61,089 nucleotides of DNA from Purshia tridentata (taxonomy: Eukaryota; Streptophyta; Magnoliopsida; Rosales; Rosaceae). The stretch is from contig QANT01008718.1 of the NCBI GenBank assembly GCA_003254885.1, positions 1 through 61,089 on the forward strand, read 5' to 3'. The notes beneath the pieces are model-generated. The model ran no database searches and had not been told where the DNA came from. It was given only the letters and a program-made list of their open reading frames with translations. This document shows, in pieces, positions 36,479 to 47,838 of the stretch; position 1 is the stretch's first letter; the number at the start of each line of letters is the position of its first letter. A program made the position numbers and the translations under genes.

Positions 36479-39400
36479 TCAGGCCTCTTTCTGTGGTAGT
36501 GTTTCAAATGCAGAGACTGTGTTGTCGAACTTGATGCGATGCAGAGGGGCACCACTTGGCTTGATAGCACAAGCTGTCTTGTCTTCAAGTGGGCAACGTG
36601 CCTTCAACATGGAGAACACGTGATTGTTTAACCTCCTTGCTTTCTTCATTACTTCTAATAACCCATCCCAACCCTGATAAACAATCCAGTCAAAAACAAA
36701 ACCAACCAAATATCCATGCAATTTGCAAACAAAGCTAAACATGATTTTTACATTTTCAAAATGAGATAAAAATGTGTAACTTGTATACCTGGAGATAATG
36801 AGGACTCCTATGGGTTTGGGTAATTGATGCAACTTCGACTTCGGCTACGTTGAGGACCTGATATGAAAAATCCAAGAGCTCAAAATGCAGTTGTTGCCCC
36901 AGCAAGTATATTATGGTGCAACCACCCCAAGCTACAGAATCACCCAGTACTTCATGACTGCTTGGTGATACTCGAACAGACTCCTCTAGATACCACTACA
37001 ATTCAACAACTAGAACATGTTAGCAGACACATCATAATAATATACCCAAACTATTTAAAAAGGGTTATCTGAATATATGCCCACTGATTTTTTTTTTTCA
37101 TGTATCTACCAATACAATTGATCTGAGAGAAACAAACTGTGCTAGTTTACTCCTTACAATTTGAAGGCCACTGTATATTCGATAGAAATCCTTCGAAGTT
37201 GTGATGTCAATGAACCCTGTTTTGGGAACAGCACTCCATTTACTACAGTATTTATCCAGAGCCGCACTAGTGAAAGCTAGGGCATATTCCAGCACACTTC
37301 CAGTATTCATGTTAGCCTTGTACAGAAGATCTGCAAAAAGCATGTCAAACTAAATATCTCCAGAGAAGTTTTACACAGAACTGCATAATTATACAGTATA
37401 AGCAGGAACTTTTCGTGAATAACATGCAACTGCACACCTGCAGCTTCTGCCTGTTTTGATAAGGTCTGGAAGGAAGTTGGATTTGGGCACCCAGGGCTTG
37501 ACACAATTGCAAAAGTAGCTGATTTAAAAAGGTTGACAATAGGGCTTTCTCCACCATCTTGAGAATGCAATATTTGTCCATCTGCACCAGGAAGCAAGCC
37601 CAACCAAGGGGCTGTTTGCATGAAATGAATTGTATCTGTTTCTCTCTGTCAAGCATGAGCGATTGCATTAGTAAAGATTGATCAAGAAGCCACGAAGATT
37701 CATTCCAATTAAATTAGTAATCAGTATAGGAGCTACTTGCACACTTTCTGAACAGGATAGGCTAAGAATCTATAGGAAACATGTATGTACTAGCATGCAC
37801 ACGCATGAGCATGTGTGTGTTTGTGTATATGCTGCAGGAAAGTGTATTATGTAGCACACTTTCAACAGTTTAAGATATGCAATTCAATCACTCAGCAAAT
37901 TTGAATTTCATTTCCTTAGAAGTCCCTAGTGATTTGTAGAATAAATTGTTATGACACAGAGGTATACAAACACCATGGAAAATCTCCAATGAAATTGTAA
38001 ATGTAGAACGTAGAACACTAACCAAAACGATATCAAGAAGCCCCAGCCAGTACAGTACACTTCCAGTCTCCTTTATCCCCCGAAGAACTTCTGCTTTGAG
38101 CTCTGATTTGGTTCCCCAATTAAGTTGTTCTTTAACAAGCCTCATACAACCTGCACTTAAAAGAAATAGAAAACAAATCATGGTATTCCAAAAATGCCCC
38201 GCGAATTAAAAGAGGTGGGTGGGTTTTTGTTNGGGGGGGGGGGGTGTGTTATGGTTTCTTCAGCTATGGTTCACTTCTTTTTCTCTTTCTAGTTTTCAAA
38301 GAAAGAAAAAGAAATACAAAAAGCGGACCGAAGTTCAGCCTAATGAATTCACATTTCAAAACTACAGAAGAGAGAAATTGTACTATGTTCCATAAGAAAG
38401 CAGATAAGCCCTATTCAATAAGTTCAAAGACAGTCTAGACTAATCTATGCATGTGCACACATGTAATGCTGCCATGTACCTGTCACGCCTCCATCAAAAG
38501 GAAGCAATCCAATAGACTTTGGCAATGCTTCTTGCAATCCTGTTATCATTGGTTCCAGCGTAGCTATCTGAAACAAACACACATGAAACAGTAAGGGTGA
38601 ACCTCAATTAACTTAGGTGTCATAGAAACTTGACATGTATTAAACACAGAAAATTCTCTAACATGATGAAGATAACTAAATAACCATTTATTACTTTACA
38701 TTTGCAATTTGAGTAAGAAGTACCGATTTCTGCATAGCATGACCTACCTTGCTTGATATATGATCTAGAAGTGCTCGGATTAGCCAGGGCACTGATCTAG
38801 ACCCAAGAAGCCTAACAATGGAAAACATGTGGGGCATCCCAAAAAATCCACTATGCAACCTTGCAAAAATCTGATGAGCTGCATTTAAATCCTACATGAC
38901 AACAGTCAATAAACAATAGAGTTAAAAACATCTTGAGGACGAGCCAATGTTAAGAAAACCTGTTACATATTTTATTAGTAACAAAAAAAAAAAATGGGAA
39001 TCACAAAGGTGATAAAGATCTAAGATGGTTCTTATTATTGCATTTACAATAACAAATAAGAACATTTAACAATGAAATCCTAAAGAAATATTTCTTACTT
39101 GAGTACCACAATAGAAATTAGGCTTGGCATAGGGAACCGATGGCTTTTGAACAGGAACAAGAGGAACCTTTGATGATCGGATAAAACGCTGGGTAGTATT
39201 GCAGAGGATGAAGTTCGGCAAGAAATCATTTTGCATCTCTAACCAAATCTAACAGACAAACAAAATGAGTAAGTGAAAACTGGAAATATTCTTTAGAAAG
39301 GTAAGAACCTACTCATCATTATCTTTGTTCCGGTAATTAAGACTATAGTAATCTTTAAAACCCAGTTATTTTCATTCTGTAATAGATGCATGAATAAGAA

Positions 39401-42400
39401 TGAAATATAGGATTATGATGCCATTTAAATAACCAAATGGTTAGGGAAGTTTAATATTTCAAATACAATGAATGAAATTTCTCAATGAACTGCCTTAAGT
39501 GACAATGATAAATGTCCGCAACCTATATCCCATCTTACATTCATGGCATATTCACATAAAGTCCACGTTAAGTTCACTTCATAAATGCTAATACAAAATG
39601 GGGGGAGAGATAAGTCACAAATTAGCATAACAACAATGATAGGGAGAAACATTTTACAAACCTGAGAAGCAAGTCGACTAGAATATGACACGAGTGATAT
39701 GTTTTCTTGCATCTCGTTCAACATGAGACCAAATGAGTCTATTGAGAGATCTCTGGACAGCAATTCATGGGCATATTTTAAGATATCCAGCAGATTTTCT
39801 AATTCCTACCAACCAAAGAGTCATATATGTTAAAAATGTCACTGCTAACATAAAACTAAGATACCATAAGTGAAACTGTGAAACTACTTACTACAATAGC
39901 ACATAGATCCTGAGACTCAAAACGATCAAATAGAAACTCAATATTATCTCTGAAAACTTTGTTCATCCGCTCAGCAATCAAACTTCTCAAATCAATCATC
40001 CTACCAAGCAACTGTATGCAATAAGAATTGTACTTAAGTAGAGGAAAGAGATACTAACGGAACTCAAATATTCTAAAATATAGATACATAAATAAGCAGA
40101 TAAAAATATAACATGGGAAAAGGGATGAAAATCACTTATCAAGATTGGGAATCACCTTCACTCTGGTCATCTTTAGTAGTGCAGTGAACCTCATAGGTTC
40201 AACAGAATATTTTTCTCCATTGTCCAATGCGAAGAGAAATGACGTATCAAGTAGCTCGCTGCAAGATATGACAACCAACACATAAAAGTTTACTCTATTA
40301 GTGGCATAGATAATTAGCCAAAAGAAGTCAGCATACCTTGCTGCCCAGCTCTTGTAATATGTAAAAATAGTATCGCATAGTTTTGAAACAAATATATCAA
40401 AACCATGGTCCACCTAAGAGTGAAAAGAAAATAATAAATCAACACGCGGCAAAGAAATCGACAACAATCTATTCTCAAACATATTGTTCTGGCTAATATC
40501 TTTCATAAGCAACCAAGTGTTCAGAAATTCAAACCTCAGCCTCAATTTCATCATAGAGGAACCTTTGCTTGAGAAAAACCAATGCTTGCTGAGCTGAATC
40601 ATTGTAGATGTCAAATGGCATCAAAACACTCTCTAGAATACCTGCATTCTGTGACTCAAGAACACAATCCACCAACATCCAGGGAAGAGAGCATTCAATG
40701 GGAAACTGCTCACAGAGAACAAACATGTTTCATTTAATATAAGTGTGAAGAAAGTAAATAATATATGGGCTAAACTTGAGGGTACAACTGTACAAGTACA
40801 ATTTTAGACAAAAATTTGAGCTGAAATACTTTCACCTTCATAAACTTATAAGAAACTGGATCATAGGCATAAAAAACTAATAAAGCATGTTTCTGATATT
40901 CTTGGTCCCTAGGCTCCAACAGTACCAATGGGAAGGATGTGAAGAACTTTCCGGTGAACAGAAAATACATTTCGGTGTACTTTTATATGAGTTCAAAATG
41001 CTAGTAGAACTTAGAAGCTCCCCAGTTATTTTGTGGAATAATGTTTTACCTGGATAACACGAGAAGACTCCAAATAAAATTCTCTAAACCATAAGAAACC
41101 AAGATCTGTCAAAGTTGATACAGTCACTGCAACAGAATCAAACAGACAAAATCCAATTTAACTAGGTGGCCAAAAATTATCTTTTAAGCGATGAGCAAAC
41201 CAATTTGTATCAGTCTCAAACACAATGACTAGCACTAAGAAATAAAAACTAGCAGTGTTATGACTATGGGTATGTATGCTCATGTGCCAAGATAACCAGC
41301 CCTTTAATGATTGGCATTGGGCCAGTGCAATAACATAAGTAAACAGCATCAAAATTTCAGCAATTTTTTTCTTTGATGGAAGCATCAAGATTACTACATT
41401 ACTGCTCCTCAAAGGATGCATTATTTATGAGCTAAAAATGGTTATGCTAATCATGCACATCTCGAAGGACCCAATAATTTGACAAGCCAGGATCATACAA
41501 AGTATTTACATTTATAAATCATGATGCATCCGTTTAGAAGAAGGAACCATTTTGAAAGAGTTTCAACTCAAAAGTTACTTTTGAGAATTTGGTCCTGTCA
41601 GGAATATGTAAAGTGCAAACATCTAAGACTGCAACATGAATTAAGACCAAAGTATAGTTGGAAAGAATACCTGAGTAGTCCAATATATGCAGGAAGAAGC
41701 TAAGCTTATAAAAAAATGTTTCCAACTGTTTCAAATCATTAACAGGAATCTCAGAACCACTATTCCCAAAGAGCCCTCCAGGCTTCCTAAGATTGCCACC
41801 AGACACCACTTCATATATCAGGAACTGCAAGCAGTGGACCTTAAAATAGAAATTGAATTGATCAGTTAGTTCAATCTCAGGGCAACAAAATTATGCTATA
41901 ATGCCCAAAGTTATAGTATTTGAAAATTTAGGAAAATATGACATTTGAGCATTTATGGTATGGGTGAAAAGAAGAATACGCAAGATATTTGAGAGCCCAG
42001 CAAAAATGGTGATCTACTTTCTAGAGGAAAAGCATCTGAAGTTCAACAAACATATAAAATTAAAGTTAACAATTTATTCATCGTAAATGTCCCTCTTCCT
42101 AGAAGCAAGATTATTAAGGAAGTCCCAGTTGGATCAAAAATGGACATTTTCTAATTATTTCTTTCGTGAAAGAACAAAAGAAAAAAAAAATAGAAAGAGA
42201 AACACTGGGTAAGGCAAATATATGTGGTGAAACAATAATAAATAAATCTTAAATTCCATGAAAGAAGTTGGACAATGTGGGAAACCTGAGAAGCTGTTGG
42301 TGCTACTGGCCTTGGATAAAAAAAGTTTCCTTTGCTTTCTTCACCTCCTTGCTGTAGGGATCCAGATTCAGACTTGCTTGTATTCGCCATCCAGTCTGCT

Positions 42401-43191
42401 GAAAGAGTCCGCATATCAGAAAGGATCCTGAATTGAATAAAACTCATAAGCAATATGAAACAGAGAAAGGAATTCTATAAATGTACAACATTTGTAACTC
42501 CGAGTAGAAAACATATAGGAATTTCTAAACATAAAGTTCAAATCATATTAAGGAAAATTGAATTCCCACCTAGAAAGGTCCTTCTTCTTTCGGAAGGTAG
42601 TCCGCAACATAGTGGCCAGTGTATTCTGAACAAAATCTTGTACCTCCGCATGTATTGTCTCCCATAAAGCATCAGCTACCAATGTGTTGTTGCACTGCAT
42701 CATTGATCCAATGCTCTTTATGTAGCTAACAAGTTCAACCAGTGCTTTCCTTTCCTCTGCACTGTAATTATATCGTACCACCTAAGAGATATTAAATGAT
42801 CATGTCACCGTCATTGCATAGGATGGATATTGAGTACATTATCTGGGATCAACAGGAGAAATTACAATGTTTCAGATATGGGATACAATACCTTTTCATA
42901 GTCAGAAAATGATGCTGAAGCCTCTTGAGATTCAGAAGGAACTATATCCTTGCATGGGCGAGAAAATTTCCATGCACATTGTTCCCATATGCGTGCAGTC
43001 CATCTACTTAAAAGCTGAAAACCTTCAACAACCATATCATATATGTTTCCCTTCACTTCTTTGGACCACTCAATATCTGCACTATCAGTTGACTTCAACA
43101 ACAATAGCTGCACAAAGCAGAACGAACAGCAAAGTAATGGACTTCAGAAAATTACATAAGAGGGACAGAAAGAAATCATATATGTAAATAT

Positions 43192-43237
<46 letters not shown>

Positions 43238-46200
43238 TGGATTGGGAGGATTGAGGAGGAGGAGACCTGATTCATGGAGGAAGCAAAACGAATTGTGAAG
43301 TCATCGTGCTCAGCACGGATGGATCCAATGTGATTGATGATTAGATAATGTCTCTGATAAGTAAATCATGTCAAGGCCTAACTGGAAAGATGCATCAACT
43401 AGGAGAAATTAAAATAAATATGTACTTTTAAAAATAACAATAAAACCAAAGGATATTCTTGTGCCTCACGGGGTGGGAGCTCATGAGGTGATGGAAGACT
43501 GAGAAGACGAGTTTGGGTAGAAAACTTTTGAAAGTACATTGACAATTCTTTCATGATTGCAGCAGGAGAAAGATGGAGATCTGGAAATGCCGGAATTACT
43601 GGATCATTCTGCAAAAAAATATATATATATAAATATTTAGATTTTGGGAGGGGACACAAAATCATTGCAACTTTTCAACCCATTTGATTCAAGCAATTTT
43701 CTATCACTATATATTACCTTAAATATATTGATCAGTCTGTTGATTTTCACTCTCTTGTACAAAGACTCGCTATCTTTTTCAGATGATGTTGCTAAGACAA
43801 CAAGAATCGGCAAAACACGAAGAAGAACGTGCCGCTCCGGGAACAAAAGTGCAAAATCCAGCTCTAATGACTCAACAGCAAAGACTATGAGAACTTGAAG
43901 GATGTCTTCTACGCTATATCGAGTCAAGGAACTCAAATGATAATAGTGGAATGTATCATCAATTGTGAATGTAATGATAACAACAAAAGGCAAAATACAT
44001 TGAAATTTCTGGACAAGTTAAATACAAATTAGTAGCTAATAATAAGCTAAACGAGTTGAGATGAAAGTATCATAAGAAGTCATCATTTATTCTCCTCATG
44101 TCATACAGAATTTGTGGCATTAGACAAGAAATCATCTATGACTCTACTGAACACAGGATACTTGTTCACGCGGAACATCTCAACGTGCAAATTCAATAAG
44201 ATAGCCCACCTTGTGCTAAGGAAAATCTGTGGCAGATAATTCAAAAATAGTTCCATTAATTAGACTATCACGTCATGGTATCATACCAGACTTTAAAAAC
44301 CAAATAGTATTTCCAAGATAGATAAACAGTCATAGTATATATCCTTCAAAACCCGCATATAGTGAAGGGACCACAGTCACACCTGTAAGTCATCCAACTC
44401 CTCTCTCATTGAGTCAGTATCATGCCACTGCACACTTACTTGTGTGAATGTCCTGACAAATCCAGAATAGGTCAAAAACCATGAAAGTTAACCACTAGTA
44501 AAGTACCATCAGATGAAGAGAAAAAAAATATGAAAAAGACCCTTGCAGTTGGTTTGCTGTTTTTGTAACTCATAGACTTTTCACTTAATGAAGTCTTTGT
44601 TTCTTATCCCAAAAAATAAAATAAAATAAAATAGAAATTTGTCATTGTCCTTTCTTTGTAAGCTATATGATGAACCAAATACAATGAACTAAAATAGAAA
44701 AGCCTGACACTAAAGTTAAAATTTCAGTAACCCCACTAAAGTGGCATTGAAAAAAAAAATAAGTGAACTTGTAAGGAATCACATGACATGTCACCTAGGT
44801 ATAGCAACAAGATATAGACCGGTAATAATTGTCTTACCTTTTATACCAAGAGAAATCATTAGGTATGCTTGCTTTTGCATTTTTAAGATGATCAAGTTGC
44901 ACCAAAGTGTCAAGTAACTTCAACATGGACCTGGAGTAAGAATAAATTGACCCTCATCATACAAACATATGATTTTTCACAATGATATAACCATTAATAT
45001 GGCAGCGACCAGTGAGTAGCTTGACTTCAAATATATCCATGATAAAGGACTAGATCAAAAATTATATAAAAAGATATATTTCAGAAGAATGTTATGACAG
45101 ACCAGAGATGAGTTATTGTGGGCCCATTAATGCGTCGTTCAGGCCTAGAAAAGCGCTGCATATCTGCAGCTAGCTGTAATAGAGAATAACATTCATGCTA
45201 CAGTGAAAATTCAACTCAAGTATACCAAAGAAAGAGTGTACACCGAGGTTTAGACAAGCTCATACCTTTGATGCAGCTGATGCTTGCCATCGCTGTATTT
45301 CACGTAGACGACTCATTTCCAAGTCCAGAACTTGATACGTTTCTAGATACAAGTCAGCTTGACTTTGTTTCATAGAATCAGGAAGCTGCCACAATGTATA
45401 TATACACATGTTAGACACAAGTCAGCTCAACCATATTTATGTTTTCCCATTAAATGCTAGTTGGTAAGAATGATAACTTAAGGAAGAGTTAACCTGAGGA
45501 AGTGCTTTGACACAACTGCGATATGTATAAAGCACTGATCCCATCTCCTTTCCCTCTTGGATAAGAGCATTCTACAAATGTTTCAGTGTTTATCGCAAAA
45601 AGTATCAAAGACAGCATTAAGTTATATAAAAAATGAATATAAAAAAATTGTAGCCACAATATGCATTTATATGTTAAAGAACCAAATTATCTGAATAAAA
45701 CATGATTCGTTTGAATCAGCCCAGTGAAAACAAAACCAAAGACAGCAATGGAAACAATGGAAAAAGAAAGAAACAAATATTTGTAGTTGTGTATCCATAA
45801 TATGCATTGATATTTTTAGTTACCAATTTAGCTGAACAGAAGAATAAAAATATTAAATAATAAGTTCAATTCCTTCAGACGACAAAGCACAAAAAGGAAA
45901 AAGAGCTGCATACCAGTTGATTGAGAGCTTTTGTGTCTTCTGATAGAGATAGGCGATATGCAGAAACATCGCTATACTCTACAAAACGGAAATAATAATG
46001 AATTTTACTCTGAGAGAGAGAGAGAGAGTACTGTCATAAACAGTAATATAGACTCACTCATGTAGTAAACACAGTAATATCATAACTCCACCACTAATCC
46101 TTACTCAACATCCAAATTTATAATTTAAACTTCAGAAGATTTGATATATTTGGCAAAAATAGTTGAACTAGGTTCATAATATTCTACAACCTTTTTCTGG

Positions 46201-46463
46201 CAATTTCAACCACTTCGCTTAAGGCTTGCAAATAAACACCAAAATCTTTTTCAAATCCAAATGCGTAAGAGAAAGGGAAAAGAAAACATACCAATTGGAC
46301 TATCGGTTGCGCCGCTGTCAGTTGAAACCCAAATTCCTGGTCCTTGTACTTCTGCTTGCTCATCCTACATTAAAAAAAAGGAAAAAAAAAATAGAGTTTA
46401 AATCTGATTTATTTACATACAAATAGAATGGAGTCGTTCATTCAAGCTTCAAAAACAGAAACC

Positions 46464-46504
<41 letters not shown>

Positions 46505-46568
46505 GAGAAGATACCTCCAGTGAGAATGTAGATAGGGCGGCAATGGCCTCTTCAACAGGAACAGCCAT
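36479..46568 (-). CDS. SRA1: SRA1/PIROGI (CYFIP-type) subunit of the WAVE/SCAR complex
   Basis: Thirty coding exons: 46568-46515, 46364-46292, 45978-45914, 45571-45494, 45385-45266, 45173-45103, 44930-44838, 44452-44383, 44226-44162, 43913-43718, 43608-43457, 43360-43267, 43107-42892, 42781-42570, 42427-42286, 41839-41671, 41126-41050, 40705-40535, 40413-40337, 40258-40156, 40011-39892, 39805-39662, 39248-39099, 38891-38748, 38567-38480, 38150-38023, 37645-37438, 37330-37158, 36995-36789, 36673-36479. They join to 1284 aa, matching plant SRA1. The N-terminus MAVPVEEAIAALSTFSLE and blocks such as RWQASAASKLAADMQRFSRP are hallmarks of the CYFIP/FragX-IP family. The protein links Rac/ROP GTPases to SCAR and Arp2/3-driven actin nucleation; mutants have distorted trichomes. 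Introns 9 and 11 look U12-type. One oddity is Trp in place of the Gly I expect at the start of exon 29 (WYLEE). Confidence 0.94.
38232..38232. other. Ambiguous base N before a G homopolymer
   Basis: The only N in the window stands before a run of twelve G in an SRA1 intron (between exons 25 and 26). It marks unresolved homopolymer length in the assembly and does not affect coding. Confidence 0.95.
43195..43236. repeat. 42-base poly(T) tract in SRA1 intron 12
   Basis: An uninterrupted run of 42 T (poly(A) on the sense strand) lies in the 159-nt intron between exons 12 and 13. It could be a slippage product or the tail of a degraded retro-insertion, but no insertion body or target duplication is visible in so short an intron. 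Confidence 0.95.
43361..43456 (-). other. U12-type AT-AC intron (SRA1 intron 11)
   Basis: The sense strand runs from ATATCCTTTGG at 43456, a perfect U12-type AT donor, to GATTTAC ending at 43361. The branch-like GGCCTTGAC puts its A at 43371, 10 nt before the end. Joining codon parts GA|T restores EAQDYQRHYLIINHIG, which agrees with the conserved family sequence (QRHYLIVNHIG in others, from memory). A GT-AG reading (TTG|GTTTTA to TTATCAG) would lose the conserved Gln. The phase is correct on both sides. Confidence 0.85.
43914..44161 (-). other. U12-type GT-AG intron (SRA1 intron 9)
   Basis: The donor is AA|GTATCCTGTG at 44161, seven of eight bases of the U12 consensus GTATCCTT. Near the 3' end is TTCCTTGAC (43931-43923), a perfect U12 branch-site match, with its A 10 nt before the acceptor GATATAG|C at 43914. 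The lack of a polypyrimidine tract also fits. Splicing yields RVN-N-VEDILQVL, as expected for the family. Confidence 0.85.
46468..46500. repeat. GA microsatellite in SRA1 intron 1
   Basis: A run of about 16 GA units (CT on the sense strand) lies 15-45 nt inside intron 1, close to its donor at 46514. CT-rich tracts near the first intron donor can be transcriptionally active in plants, but no specific function can be read here. Confidence 0.9.
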
Positions 46569-47838
46569 GGTTGAATGCAGTAGATAATCAATCTTACTAC
46601 AATAAGATCTGACCCTCACCAAAATTGAAGCACTACAGAAGCTTAGATGGAGCAGAATCGTCACATTCTAGCTTTAATTTGAGCAGAGATCCAAAATGGA
46701 AAGCTTTGAATGACTTTATTTTTTTGGTTTGTGCTTACCGTTACCGGACTTTTTTGGTGGGAAGGACATCGCGGGCGAGCGAGCTGTTTTCGGTGATGTG
46801 TCTGAGGGCCGTTAACTTGGTGCTGAGTGGAGTGGGTACACACAACTCCCAAAACACTGTCTTAAAGGGTCTTTTTTTTTTTTCTTTATTTATTTTCAAC
46901 TCCAAGTTATGCTAATTGCACTTTCCCTTAATTTGAGGTAATTTGCTATTTTTTATAGTCTCTTCAAAAATATTAAAACGAAAACAAAATTTTAGATCCA
47001 TTAACTATAAGTGACAGATTACAAATTTTGTTTTTCGTAATAACTTACGTTCATATTTATGGGTTATAAAAAAAAAAAGATGACTGTGTATAATTTCAGA
47101 TTAAAATAAATTTAAATTCAACTCAACGCTGAGCTTGTCAACTCAATAAAGAATGGAATTTATTCTTTAGGTTTTTTTTGTTAAAAAATCAAAGAATTTT
47201 TAAAGTTTTAAGTGGGAATTAGTCTATAAATAATTCGCTTTGTCAACCTTCTCAACTTAACATGGGAATTGGTTAAGATGGTGGGCCTTATGCATCCATT
47301 TATTGATTGCTTTAGAGCTAATATATGATGAACTTAAAATTTCCAGTTTTTTTTTTTAAAGTCGGTCCATCATTTCTTTGGTTTGCTTCAGGATCAAGCA
47401 TTAATCAAATGTCTTCTACACCAAGAAAATTTGACTATCTTTAAGCTATATAGTAAATAAGTACAACAAAGAATACTTCATAAAAAAGTAGTAAAGGAAA
47501 TTGCATTAGATAGATCATCAACCGAACTGAAGACTTTAGCACCTGCTCCTGTAGGCCACCTCCTTTTAGGGAGGTTGGGGTTAACCCACTTACAAAGAAT
47601 AAAATAAACATTTTGAAACCAAGGATTTTACCATTGGACACTATCACTAAGTAGGCAAAATTTAGCTCTATAATTACACAGCAAGGAAAAACTTTAAATT
47701 AACCCTAAACCCTAAACCTCCCAAAAGAGGGAAAACTATAAATTGCAGATGACGATGAGCTATTCATGACTTCAAAATCAGATTATTCAAGAATAAACTA
47801 AGAACTGCAGCCATGAAGATGCATCATTGACAGTACAG
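46569..47838. other. SRA1 promoter and pTAC3 3' region
   Basis: SRA1 starts at 46568 (read leftwards) and pTAC3 ends at 47839, so this holds the SRA1 leader and promoter and the pTAC3 3' UTR. A double telo-box, AACCCTAAACCCTAAACC, lies at 47701-47718. Telo-boxes often occur in promoters of plant growth genes, but this one is nearer the pTAC3 3' end. The rest is AT-rich and without genes. Confidence 0.5.
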
